From Panax quinquefolius (taxonomy: Eukaryota; Streptophyta; Magnoliopsida; Apiales; Araliaceae): a stretch of DNA of 64,000 nt. The notes below the pieces were generated by a model. It was not told the DNA's origin and searched no databases. It saw nothing but the letters and a program-made list of their open reading frames with translations. Positions within the stretch are counted from its first letter, which is position 1, and each line of letters starts with the position of its first letter. The stretch covers positions 38,600,143 through 38,664,142 of the forward strand of contig CM035170.1 in assembly GCA_020205615.1 (NCBI GenBank). Reading direction: 5' to 3'. Both the position numbers and the translations under genes were made by a program. Positions 11,723 through 23,022 of this stretch are shown here, in pieces.

Positions 11723-12397
11723 TGTTCAGGAGTATTTTATCGATCCTCATATGGGCTGAAGGCTTGGGCCAGAACCGTTGGGATTGAGCCCATTGGGCCG
11801 AAGCCACACTGGATATCGAAGGTGATCGGGTTCGGATATCTGAGCCCTCTAAGTTGGGGCCCGGTTATGATCATGGAGGTCGGGTCGGGCCTTCGAGTCA
11901 TTTGGGCGAAGTCCAGACCGGTGTTTATAAAGTCTGTTGGAGTGGGCCTATTCAGTTGGACATCCCATATGCAGAGTCTGGAGCTAAAAGGGGTTTACGT
12001 GGTTAAGGACTCCCCTCCTTAACCATGATTAAATAAGGCAACTCTAAAGGTAGTATTGGAAAAGGGATTCTACTTACACCTTTTAAGGAGATTGTGTTGG
12101 ACCCAAATATAGGTAACTAACATATTTAGGAGTCCTATTTTGACTCGAAGAGGGACTCTTGGGAAGGGAGAATGGCTATAAATACAAGGCTTGGCTACAA
12201 ATAACAGGTAATACATCTTTGAGAACTAAACACTTAAACCTCCATTGTTAAACCTTGTGAACGGCCTGTAATTATTCTCACACCGGAGCTATCCCTCGGC
12301 GGCACAAGCCGTTAAGCTTCTTGTGTGATCTGTTATTGTGCAGGTTTCAGCGCGTGGATTCTGTGATTGGACGTGCAAACGAAACTTGGCGTTAACA
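11723..12397 (+). repeat. 3' LTR of the Tat-like element (675 bp)
   Basis: Starts TGTTCAGGAG after the purine tract and ends GGCGTTAACA, an inverted TGTT/AACA pair. It contains a TATA box, TATAAATA, at 12177-12184. The ORF covering 11564-12022 is only an open frame across the LTR. The other LTR is outside the window, so the boundary rests on the terminal motif; GTAAC at 12398 would be the TSD. Confidence 0.75.
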
Positions 12398-12858
12398 GTA
12401 ACATTAGACAAACTCAAGCATGGATATTCTTATAAATTAACTGTGAGTTAGTTGACAGTGTTATAAGTGGAGAATAATGGTGTAACTGGGAGATCATTGA
12501 AGTAATAACAATTTTCCTTTTCTATCTCTATACTCTTCTTTTCTCTCTCTATTCTTCTCATAATAGTTACCATTGTGAGGGTTACAGGGTGAAGCTCTCA
12601 TTTGAGGGGGTTTGTTATTTGTACAGTCTCCAACTTATGTTTAACAAATTAAATAAACATAAGACATATTAATTAACACAAATCAGAGAATATGAATTTG
12701 GGGGTTCGATTATAAATTTGGAAGGCATTAGGCACTCAATATAATCTACGAAATTATAGTTCTCATTATCTTGCTAAAGTTTGTTCTATCATTTACTTTA
12801 TAATTTATCGAACACATTGTGTTCCAGATATAAATTATAGGGTTACTTATCCTAATTA
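12398..12858. other. Unassigned flanking sequence
   Basis: AT-rich, no ORF. A pyrimidine-rich stretch lies at 12520-12560. I recognise nothing specific in it. Confidence 0.4.
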
Positions 12859-13406
12859 AACTATAAGTAGCAATAATTAAGTCCGGAATTAGTTAAGACC
12901 ATGTTAAATAGTTCTTGTTAAAAAATAGCTCCCTATTGCCCTCGAAAAACTGTCGCAAAACTAAAATTGCTAAGTTATCCCTCTCGAGACTTAAAACACT
13001 TGCCAATACTCCTCATCAACCACAATAGGTGTCCAAGAAGGAGCCAAGGTCAACCCTTAGCAGTCATCAGAAAAAGGCCCAAAATTGACGAAGTATGGGA
13101 AATTGACAAGAAAATAAGTATAAAAAACCTCACTCGATGAGCCTTAATGAGGAGGCACCACATGCCATCACCAAATATCCATTGACACTCCCACAAGAAA
13201 TCAAGAACGCTAGAGAAAGAAGGGCAAATAAGAAAGGAATAAAGACGTGGAAAGTACCTAAAGAGAAAAAGAGGGGAAAATGGTGAAGTGCACCCCTAGG
13301 GTCGGCCTTTAGTATTTCCTGTGATGCTCCCCAAATCTATGTCTCTATAGTAGATTTGGTTCTCACTATCTAACATCATTAACTTATCATATAAACTAAT
13401 TACATA

Positions 13407-13640
13407 TGTTATAAAATTATGTATGTTTAGATTCATAATATTATGGATCTCTAGATACATGTAACTCCCATGAGTTTTGAAACTCATGACTCTTGGGTTT
13501 TGTAACTTTCTAGTAGTATTGATGTTCTTATTTCTATAAATAAGACAATTGTTAAGTGATTGTGATATATACAAAATATTATGCAAATACTCTCTTTTCT
13601 CTAATTATCTCTGTACTTGATTTTAGTTATATTTTATAAA
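13407..13640 (+). repeat. Copia 5' LTR, original copy
   Basis: Starts TGTTATAAAATTATG and ends ATTTTATAAA; the 3' LTR end is ATTTTATAACA, making a TGTTATAAAAT/ATTTTATAACA inverted pair. It contains a CTATAAATAAG TATA box near 13536. The following CCGTTATCAGTACGAG is the likely primer-site region. Confidence 0.85.
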
Positions 13641-14327
13641 CCGTTATCAGTACGAGTTGCTCCTCACATTCGTCTTGAAGATAATCATTTTTAGTTTGAA
13701 GTAGAAGAAGGTATAACTCTCTCTCTATATATAATATATGTCCTGTTATGTTATTACAACCAAATGAAAAAAGAATGATAAGGAACTATAAGTAGCAATA
13801 ATTAAGTCATGAATTAGTTAAGACCATGTTAGATAGTTCTTGTTACAAAATAGCTCCCTATTGCCCTCGAAAAACTATCGCAAAACTAAAATTGCTAAGT
13901 TATCCCTCTCGAGACTTAAAACACTTGCCAATACTAGTCATCAACCACAATAGGTGTCCAAGAAGGAGCCAAGGTCAACCCTTAGCAGTCATCAGAAAAG
14001 GCCCAAAATTGACGAAGTATGGGAAATCGACAAGAAAATAAGTATAAAAAAACTCACTCGATGAGCCTTAATGAGGCACCACATGCCATCACCAAATATC
14101 CATTGACACTCCCACAAGAAATCAAGAACGCTAGAGAAAGAAGGGCAAACAAGAAAGAAATAAAGACGTGGAAAGTACCTAAAGAGCAAAAGATGTGAAA
14201 ATGGTGAAGTGCACCCCTAGGGTCGGCCTTTAGTATTGCCTGTGATGCTCCCCAAATCTATGTCTCTATAGTAGATTTGGTGCTCACTATCTAACATCAT
14301 TAACTTATAATATAAACTAATTACAGA

Positions 14328-14560
14328 TGTTATAAAATTATGAATGTTTAGATTCATAATATTATGGATGTCTAGATACATGTAACTCTCATGAGTTTTG
14401 AAACTCATGACTCTTGGGTTTTGTAACTTCCTAGTAGTATTGATGTTCTTATTTCTATAAATAAGACAATTGTTAAGTGATTGTGATATATACAAAATAT
14501 TATGCAAATACTCTCTTTTCTCTAATTATCTTTGTACTAGATTTTAGTTATATTTTATAA
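14328..14560 (+). repeat. Copia LTR, duplicated copy
   Basis: Second LTR copy created by the tandem duplication, not by integration: the same upstream flank precedes both copies. The primer-site segment is missing after it. Confidence 0.85.
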
Positions 14561-14696
14561 AATCATTTTTAGTTTGAAGTAGAAGAAGGTAACTCTCTCT
14601 ATATATAATATATGTTCTGTTATGTTATTACAACCAAATGAAAAAAGAGTGATAAGGAATTATAGTGTCTTGTATATATAAGAAGTTACAGTGTCT

Positions 14697-14740
<44 letters not shown>
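14697..14740. repeat. (TA)n microsatellite
   Basis: TA dinucleotide tract following two copies of 'agtgtcttgtatata' just outside the tandem duplication. Confidence 0.9.
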
Positions 14741-14743
<3 letters not shown>

Positions 14744-15362
14744 TCTCTTTATGCATGTATTAGATGTTGTAGGATTCTGGTCTCTGCATTATCATTGATT
14801 TAACTTATTATTGTAATCTTTTGTTTTTATAGATAGAGGTAAAGATTTTTTTTGGTGTATGTCAATTGTCAAGCCTAGTACTATAATATAGGTAGGGATA
14901 TAACAGTAAATAATGTTGATTACAGTGTCAATTAGTTTCTAGAAAGTAGCTTTATGCAATATGGTTCATTATTTTCTCGAGCTCCGTTTCAACTGAGACC
15001 GAAGATCATATGTATCAAGATCGCTTACGATCTCTCACTTTATCTAATATTTTATTGGCTTTTTATTTATTTAGAAATTGAAATGACAAATTATGAAAAA
15101 ATAAATAAAATTTGAGAGACTAATTTGAGATAACTTTTAATATTGTTCAGTCATGTTTTTAATTTGTTTTTGATAAATCAAACATGTGTATAATGTTAAT
15201 CAGCTTTCATTTAAAATAATCTCTATATATGATTTAACTTTAATATAGAAAATATGATTCAGATATGTGAATGCTTTGTTTTGCTGTATAATCGTGTGTT
15301 TATGGTTAAGTTTGAAGCAATTTTCTTTTGGTTTGTATACTAGTAAATTATAGATGGATGCT

Positions 15363-15365
<3 letters not shown>

Positions 15366-15394
<29 letters not shown>
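15366..15394. repeat. (CA)n microsatellite
   Basis: CA dinucleotide run in the untranslated leader of the copia element, upstream of gag. Confidence 0.9.
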
Positions 15395-15399
<5 letters not shown>

Positions 15400-15499
15400 A
15401 CATATATTTATATATATTTTTTCATATGTTCATGCACATGTGAATAGTTATATGTGGATAGTTATAATAAATTAAATTTCTAATAATTTTTGATATTTT

Positions 15500-16580
15500 T
15501 TGCATGAAGTTACAATAACAAATCTTGCCAAACTTGAATTTGTGGAACTTGATATTACGGGTAAGAATTATTTGTCATGGATCCTTGATGCTGAAATTCA
15601 TCTTGATGCCATGGGTCTTGGAGACATCATTAAAGATGGTAATGAAAAACCTAGTCAAAACAAAGGAAATGCCATGATTTTCTTACGCCATCATCTCCAT
15701 GAGGAGTTGAAATTAGAGTATCTCACAATAAAAGATCCTCTTATTCTTTGGAAAAATTTGAAAGAAAGATATGGTCATCAAAAGAAAGTTATTCTCCCAA
15801 AAGCTCGTTATGATTGGATACACTTACGATTGCAGGATTTTAAATCAGTAAGTAAATATAACTCTGCAATGTTTAAAATCAGTTCTAAATTAAAATTATG
15901 TGGAGATAATATCACTGATGGAGATATGTTAGAAAAAAAACATTCTTTACTTTTCATGCCTCGAATGTGCTCTCTGCAATGATGATATAGAGAACGAGGT
16001 TTTAAGAAATATTACGAGGCGATTTCATGTCTCCTTGTGGTGAACAAAATAATGAGCTTTTAATGAAAATCATGAATCACGACCAATTGGTTCGGCTCCA
16101 TTCCACAAGAAGTGAATGTTACAAGATATAATAATAATTATGGTGGTGGTGGTCGTAGGTAATTGTTAAAGTCATAATAGAGGTCGTGGTGTAGGCAGTG
16201 GCATGAGGAGGAGATTTAATTACATCATAACCATGATACCAAATCTTCAATGAATGAGGAGAAACAAGAAAAGGGAAGAATATAAATAATGAGAGATACC
16301 AAGAAGGAAGAAAATATTTGTTATCGATTGTGGAATGAAAGGACATTGGTCTACGTGTACACGTAAATGCTGACCAAACATCTTGTTGATTTATATCAGT
16401 CCTCATTGAAAGGAAAGGAGAAGAACATAGAAATAAAATTTTCTCATCCACATCAAGATAATGATGATATCTATTTTGATCCTATGGATATGACACACCT
16501 TGACGTTCTGATTGATTTGAGCAAAAATAAAAGCAAGTTAATATTTCTTGTAATGAAAATAATTAGTTTAGAATTATGTT
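15500..16580 (+). pseudogene. Copia gag remnant
   Basis: An open frame from 15500 to 15982 reads NLAKLEFVELDITGKNYLSW then DAEIHLDAMGLGD, the N-terminal hallmark of plant copia gag (UBN2-like). The expected initiator position (15515-15517) is ATA, so the start codon is probably lost. After stops near 15980 the frame continues in pieces: TTNWFGSIPQEVNVTRYNNN near 16080, a glycine/arginine-rich stretch, and a CCHC zinc knuckle at 16319-16366 whose first two cysteines are put out of frame by one extra base. TKHLVDLYQSSLKGKEKN follows at about 16370. The role was packaging of element RNA into virus-like particles. Confidence 0.85.
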
Positions 16581-16732
16581 AGTCCTTTTAAGTGTGTTTA
16601 TTTTATCTTGTTTATTTCATGTTGCTTATTTAATGTATTTTGTTTTCTTTGATTTGTGTTATTAAATATATATAATATTATGTCTTATTATGAACTTATT
16701 ATATATTTATTTCTTTTATGAAGAAAATATGG

Positions 16733-18180
16733 ATTTGCGTCATGCTATAAATGAGCCTAATATCAATGGTGGAGATATATGCTTAGCAGATAGTGCAACG
16801 ACACATACCATTCTCAGACATAAGCAATATTTTTCAAATCTAAGAATGATGAAAGCAAAAGTGAATACAATATCAGGTTCAATCAGACTTGATTGAAGGC
16901 TCTGGAAGAGCCAATATAATGCTTCCTAGTGGAACAAAATTTATTATTGATAATGCTTTATTTTCCACTAAATCAAGGAGGAATCTGCTAAGTTTTAAAG
17001 ATATACGACTTAACGGGTACCATATTGAGATAGCCAAAGAAAATGGTATAGAATATCTTTACATCATATCAAATGTCTCTACTGGAAAACAAATATTGGA
17101 AAAATTACCCGTTTTATCTTCAAGTTTGTACTATACATGTATTAGTACAATTGAAGTCAATCTGATAATGAACGAAGTTGATGAACCAAATAATTTTATT
17201 ATTTGGCATGGCCGGTTAGGTCATTCTAGATCAATAATGATGCGAAGAATTATTGAGAATTCACATGACCATCCATTAAAGAACCGGAAGATTCTTGATT
17301 TAAGGAATTCTCATGTCTTTGCTTGTTCTCAAGGAAAATTGGTCATTAGACCATCACCGACTAAAATTGGGATTGAATCCCCAAAGTTTTCTAGAGCGTA
17401 TTCAAGGAGATATTTGTGGGCCTATTCACCCACCAAGTGGACCATTTAGATATTTTATGGTTTAATAGATGCATCTACAAGATGGTCACATGTGTGCTTA
17501 TTATCAACTTCATGACTTTGGCGTTTGTGAGATTACTTGCTCAAATTATTAGATTACGAGCACAATTTTCGGATCATACAATCAAGACTATTCATCTTGA
17601 TAATCTTTGAGTGAATTCACATCCCAAACATTTAATGATTATTGTATGTCTCTTGGGATAAATAATGAACATCATGTTGCCCGTATTTCATACTCGAGAA
17701 TGGTCTTCTTTGAATCATTTATTAAACGCCTTCGAGTTAATTCCAAGACCATTGCTCATGAGAACAAAACTTCTGTCATCTTTGTTTGGGGGCACGCTAT
17801 TTTACATGCAACACCACTTATTCGCATTAGGCCAACATCATATCATAAATTCTCCCCATTACAATTGGTTTTTGGTCATGAGCCAGATATTTTCCATCTA
17901 AAAATATTTAGTTGTGCGGTATATGTTCCAATTTATCCTCCACAACGCACAAAGATGGGTCCTCAAAGGAAGCTGGGAATATATATTAGGTTTGAGTCCC
18001 CATCAATAATTAAATATCTTGAACCCATTTTTAACTATGTGATTTATTTATATAAAGATATAACGATGCATTATCATTATCAATTTTGATGAGACTACAA
18101 TTGAACAAGAAGTTCAAAAGAGACATTAAGGGGAGAAATTAAATTTTATTTAATTGGATAAAGATATAACTTGGAATGCA
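16733..18180 (+). pseudogene. Copia pol block 1: protease, GAG-pre-integrase and integrase
   Basis: The protease is marked by LADSATTHTILR (catalytic D-S-A, about 16778-16815). A stop near 16894 and a frame change follow, then LPSGTKFIIDNALF and NLLSFKDIRLNGYH. The GAG-pre-integrase segment FIIWHGRLGHSRSIMMRR lies at about 17188. The integrase core is in pieces: GPF.YFMVLIDASTRWSH frame, HLDNL at 17595, then GINNEHHVA and the C-terminal LQLVFGHEPDIFHLKIFSCA near 17855. The block degrades after GIYIRFESPSIIKYLEP, with a short scrambled repeat at 18050-18200. The next expected residues occur 16 kb away at 34754. Confidence 0.85.
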
Positions 18181-18924
18181 TTGTCATTATTGAATTTTGA
18201 TGAATTCGCTTTAAATTATTTTATGTAATGATAGAATATCGAGGTAAGATAGAATATCCAAAATATAAAAAATCACAATGTGATAGAATTCGAGGTAAAA
18301 GAAGTTCAAAAGATGAATTTATGATCGAATAATATATGTATCGTGTTTACAAGTTATGGTATCGAATATATGGATGATGGTACGTCATAGAATTAAAGTG
18401 TTTGAATTTTAGAATACAAAATAGAAAGCTTTTGAGAAAAACGTTATTAAGGCTTTAAGCGCTTTTGTGAAATTACTTTTTGAATTATGTGGATGTAATG
18501 AGTAGAATATAAAGGTAAGATAGAATATCCAATAATATTTCGAATTAATGCAAAGCCATAGTTTTGTAATGTGAAGCGGACTTAAAATCTAAATGTGCAG
18601 CCCAAAAAATGATTAATTAAACCTAAGAAATTTAAGCCCAAGCTATGATGAATGGGCGATGATCGAATAAATGGGGAAAACCATGGATGATCCAAAGAGG
18701 GAGCAAGTAGACTTAATGGCTAAGTGTTGTGATGGCCAAGTAATTAATGTGATTAACAAGCAAACTTAAAGGCTAAGTAAGTGTGGTGAGCAAACAAAGT
18801 GCTTAAGTGATAAGCAAGATAACTTAATGGCTACGCAAATAATGTGGGGAACAAGTTTACTTAATGCTTAAGCTAAGAATAGTAAGGAGGTGGAGTGGTT
18901 TTATGACCATTATACCCTAACCTA

Positions 18925-18974
18925 GGATGTCCTATAAATAGAGAGCCTGGGATGTCCTATAAATAGAGAGCTTG
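18925..18974 (+). promoter_or_regulatory. Duplicated TATA-box region of LTR X
   Basis: Two 25-bp units, GGATGTCCTATAAATAGAGA followed by GC(C/T)TG, in direct tandem. Each has a perfect TATAAATA, at 18933 and 18958. Confidence 0.75.
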
Positions 18975-19968
18975 GGATTTCATTTGTGGGTTGTTTTCAT
19001 TTCATCCAAACATTTTAAGAGCTTATTTGCTTGAGAGAAAAAGCTAGAAAAGCTAGAAAGTTAGACTTTTCTATTAAAGAAGCAAGAAGAAGAAGAACAA
19101 AGCTAATCAAGTAATCATCATGGGTAATCAATCCTAAGCCATGAATCTCTTTCTCATCATTTTTTAGAGAAGTGAGTAGTAGTAGAAGATGTATGCTAAG
19201 AAGGAGTAGGAATGATGAATCAAAGGGCTTAAGTCTTAAATAAGCCGTAATTAAGTCATGTTGTAAGATAAGCAATAAATGAAGTTATGAACTAATAAAG
19301 AATTTGTAGGAAGTTGTAACATATTTTTACATTAATGAAGTTTGTATGATAAGATGAAACAAGGATGATGGTTAGAAGACTTGAACCATAATAAGTTATG
19401 TGAACATAATTCATAAGTAATCTATATTTTTATAAGTTACAAACTGACAAAGAACAAGTAATAACTTATCATGTAAATGAGTTAATGTAATATGTATGTC
19501 AAGACGTTAGTATGATGGATTGAATCCGTTTGAAATGAAGAACAAATCTTAAGTAGCGATGTTTTAGCGGAATTCACGAGTTTGGACGATAATCGTCGAA
19601 TTTGTAAAATTCTCGAAATGGAAGTCGGATTTTGTGTTTGAACTCAGAAACGTTGGTTTTTGATGGAGACAAGTCTTATTTGGCATTATAGAGTTGCGAA
19701 CTCGAAAATGACCAAATTCTGACTTAGAACAAAGAAACGAGTGTTGAACGTTCACGAACGTTTATCGTTTTCGTTAAAAATGGACTAATAGGTGAATTTT
19801 TAGTTAACGAAGTCAAATAGATAAAATTCTTGTATGAACATGTAGAGTATGTAATTTGTGAACCGTAGGCTCTTAAACGAGCCAATTCAGACTTCTAACG
19901 AAGAATTTACGAGTCTGGGAATCTCACAAAATGAAAAATCTGTCAAATTTGTCTGATACACAGAGTCC

Positions 19969-20160
19969 GCGCCACAGTGCGACTCAAGGCAGAAAGTCCC
20001 GCGCCGTAGCGTGAGACCAGACATAGTACCCTATTAATTTGCGCCGCGACGTGGCTATTTGTAAAGGAAATGGTGCCGTAACACCGTGAGCGAGTCCTAG
20101 GTACAAAACACACGCACCGAAGCGCGAGTTGTAGAGCAATAGTTGGTGCCGCAGCGCCAA
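19969..20160 (+). repeat. GC-rich motif array in LTR X, six copies with alternating spacing
   Basis: Six imperfect dyads of the type GCGCCGCAGCGC begin near 19969, 20001, 20041, 20074, 20115 and 20147, so spacing alternates 32/40/33/41/32 nt. That equals three units of about 73 bp, each with two motifs. The array is strikingly GC-rich in an AT-rich LTR. The minus-strand LTR X at 58990-59180 has the same number and spacing. Confidence 0.75.
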
Positions 20161-21148
20161 CACTAAGTGAAGCATAGAAAAGAATTGTTTTGCATGTAAA
20201 GTAAAAGAGAAGTGAATAAAGAGTAAATTTAATTCTTAATGAACTTAATGAAACATCATTTAGGATGTATAAACCTTAAGTAACACGCTAAAGGTTGAAA
20301 TAAAGAATAATTAAACGAAGAACGTGAAAAGTAATTGTGACGCCCCCAAATTTAGGTACTTGAAACCCGAACTCAGTGCTTCACGATACCATTTCTATGA
20401 GCGGAATAATACTAATAATAATTACAATAATATAAATAACAAACTTAGTGTACATATATCAGAGTCTAATCCCAAGTACGCAACCTTTACTATAATTCTT
20501 TACATGATAGATAATATATATCATTGCTTTAATACAGTCTAACTATTACAAAAGATACCATTAAACATAATCTGTTGTTGCTTTCCTTTTCACTGGTTCT
20601 TGTTTGAACCTTCAGGTTGATCACGCTTAGCTGAAAACATCTAAATTAAGCAAGGATGAGCATTTGAGTGCCCAACAAGTAATAACAATTAGAAATATAA
20701 TTAGCTGAAAGAAATAAATATTTTCTTTGTACATCACTTCTACAACGAATTTATAGTTGTGAAGTAAACTAAACCGATAATAACAACATAACAATTCTAT
20801 CTCAAATTTTTGAAACTACGTATTGACTATATATATAGGTATTAGTCGACAGATTATGAACATTATTTTTGGTTTTCGCTAAGATTTAGCAGAACTTCAT
20901 CTACAAATCGTCATAACTTACAAGCACGAGGGTGATCTGCACAATGTCCCTTGTATTGATCAATACTATATTACAAGAACGATAGGATCGTTCACTCTGT
21001 CCGCCTTGGGCGCATAAAAGTTTTCCCGTGATCGGGATGTTCATACTTAGTCGTGAATCCAAACCAAAGCAATTTGATTGGATACAATAAGGTTTTATCA
21101 TATACAACGATATTTTACGAATTTGTGTCTAATTTGTCAAATAGCTTA

Positions 21149-21150
<2 letters not shown>

Positions 21151-21204
<54 letters not shown>
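21151..21204. repeat. (TA)n microsatellite
   Basis: Pure AT dinucleotide run inside LTR A2. Confidence 0.9.
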
Positions 21205-21206
<2 letters not shown>

Positions 21207-21729
21207 ACATGTGTTTAGCTTTAATGATTATCCAAGTGGGGACACTTGTGTAACCATATTTAGAAATTAACGAACATAATATATATTTGAATTACCATAT
21301 ACTAACATGTTGATAAACAATGATCAGATATAGAATATATCACAACAGAGTTAATAATATTGTATAATAATAATAATATAATTCTGAAACTTCTTACTCA
21401 TGTCCATTGCATAAAGGAAATGCAAAGGTAAGATACTTTCCTGATGCGCTGTTTACAGTTCGTAACTTAGTTCTATCTTTATATAACACCTATCAGTAAT
21501 AAGATCATTTGATCGATTAGAATAACATACTATAACACATAGCACTGCTTATTACAGTCAGCACATAACTTAATCACATTGTCACATATGTTCCACAACC
21601 ATTGAATCACAAATAAACACATATCTAATCAAATTATCTAAGTCCAGATCAATTTCTAAAACATGTCGGTGTACCAACGACTTTATCGGGTAATTATCGA
21701 GTCTAAGACTCTATTCTATAACTTAGTAT

Positions 21730-22950
21730 CCGTCATATTACTTTTAAATGACTTAATATAATTTTAAAATATTTATTATAATTTATCATGAATTTTCAAA
21801 CACCGGAATCATTATTAAATGATTTAAATATTAAATAATTCTATTATCATTAATATTTAATTAATATTAAACTATTAATGAAACCATTGCCAAAATGTTA
21901 AAGTTATTTATAATAACTCAAAATACTTTAAAGTATTAATATTACACTTAAATGATCTTTAAAAGAATTAAAATCATTTTTAAATAATTATCATTAATAT
22001 TAAAGTATTAATGTATTATTTATCAAAATATTAAAAGTCATTAATTATAACTTAAAATATTTTTAATTCATTTATATCCTTTTAAATGATTTTTAAATAA
22101 ATAAAACCATTTTAAACTATTTATTTAATATAATTATTAAATAAATCTAATATCATTTAATATTAAATTATTAATAAAATTTTCCTTTAATTATCAAAAG
22201 TTATAATTTATAACTTAAAATATCTTTAAACACTTTATTTTCATTTTAAATGATATTTATAATAATAAAATCACTTTTAAACTAATTTATTTAATATAAT
22301 TATTAAATAATTCTAATATCATTAATAGTAAATAATTAATAAAATTTACCTATAAATATTGAAAGTTATATTTTATAACTTAAAATATTTTAAAACTATT
22401 TATTTTCTTTTAAAATGATTTTTCTAATATAAAATAATTTTTAAACTAATTTATTTAATATAATTATTAAATAAATCTAATATCATTAATATTAAAATAT
22501 TAATATTTTCATGACAAAATATCAAAAGTTATATTTTATAACTTAAATAACGTTAAATCATTTTTCTATAATTTTTAAATCATTAATTTATTTTCCATAA
22601 TTTATTTAATACATTTATTAAATAACTTTAATTATCATTAATATTAAATAATAGATGAAATTTGTTTTAAAATATTAAAAGTTATATTTTATAACTCATA
22701 ATATTTTTAAATACCTTTTTATCATTTAAAATAATTTTTAATATAATAAAATCATTTTAATTAATTTATTTAATACATTTATTAAATAAATTAAATACCA
22801 ATAATATTCAAATAAATACTAATATTTATGAAAAATTATGTCAAATGATTAAAAGTTAATTTTATAACTTAAAATAATTTTAAAATAATTTTGTAATTTT
22901 GAAATTATATTCTATTTTTAAATAATTTTTGGAAATTAAATAATTAAAAT
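21730..22950 (-). repeat. AT-rich tandem array, about seven units of 130-173 bp
   Basis: The marker 'aaagttatattttataactta' recurs at about 21900, 22029, 22196, 22363, 22526, 22677 and 22850. Between markers each unit repeats blocks such as 'ttttaaatgattttt', 'aatttatttaatataattat' and 'taatatcattaatattaaa'. Typical period is about 165 bp. Composition is almost pure A/T. A similar AT-rich start appears in LTR D at 63740-64000. Confidence 0.8.
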
Positions 22951-22961
22951 TAACCAAGTCC

Positions 22962-23022
22962 GTCGCTAAAGCCTTTGGCGACATAAAGTGGCGCCTTAGG
23001 TGTTCTTGGTCACCAAGAACAC
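22962..23022. repeat. Pair of adjacent palindromes in LTR A2
   Basis: 22962-22982 reads GTCGCTAAAG-C-CTTTGGCGAC, near-perfect arms. 23000-23022 is a perfect 11-bp palindrome, GTGTTCTTGGT, one base, ACCAAGAACAC. GGCGCC lies between them. They sit exactly where the AT-rich array ends. Confidence 0.75.

Larger units (their letters stand above)
3673..12397 (+). mobile_element. Ty3/gypsy element, Tat-like lineage, 3' half
   Basis: The order on the plus strand is RNase H, integrase zinc finger, integrase core, integrase C-terminus, a noncoding tandem-repeat region, an antisense ORF, a purine tract and the 3' LTR. A large spacer with an antisense 'putative gypsy type transposon' ORF is known from Tat/Ogre-lineage elements, as are 3' tandem repeats. 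The 5' LTR, gag, protease and RT are cut away to the left by insertion of element E at 3672. A second LTR element (4410-7805) sits inside the integrase. Several stop codons and frameshifts make the element inactive. Confidence 0.85.
12859..14657 (+). repeat. Tandem duplication of flank, copia LTR and leader
   Basis: Unit 1 is 12859-13783 and unit 2 is 13784-14657, in direct orientation and nearly identical. Each holds about 540 bp of upstream flank, a 233-bp copia LTR and leader sequence. The junction lies in AACTATA, present at the start of unit 1 and at the end of the leader. Unit 2 lacks about 43 nt directly after its LTR, including the GTTATCAGTACGAG segment where the primer site would be. 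Confidence 0.88.
18224..20335 (+). mobile_element. LTR of family X, 5' portion, inserted into the copia element
   Basis: Recognised by matching the minus-strand copy at 57073-59372: 19785-20335 is the reverse complement of about 58830-59372. TGTAATG at 18224 may be the LTR start, but no TSD confirms it, and TGTAATGA(G)TAGAATAT recurs near 18493. It carries two TATA boxes, 18933-18940 and 18958-18965, within a 25-bp direct repeat. A GC-rich motif array lies at 19969-20160. The LTR is interrupted at 20336 by element A2 and resumes at 34192; about 450 bp present in the minus copy are missing here. Confidence 0.7.

Noticed and set aside
11564..12022. 152-codon plus-strand ORF
   Set aside because: It crosses the purine tract and LTR start of the Tat element; an accidental open frame in LTR DNA.
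13296..14507. Repeated minus-strand ORF 'MHNILYISQSLNNCLIYRNK' at three places
   Set aside because: It is the antisense of the copia LTR; repetition reflects the LTR copies, not a gene family.
20331..21495. GTAAT at 20331 and after TATCA at about 21491 as a TSD bounding a short LTR
   Set aside because: The 21491 site does not start like other A-type LTRs, and LTR-like features continue past it to at least 24390.
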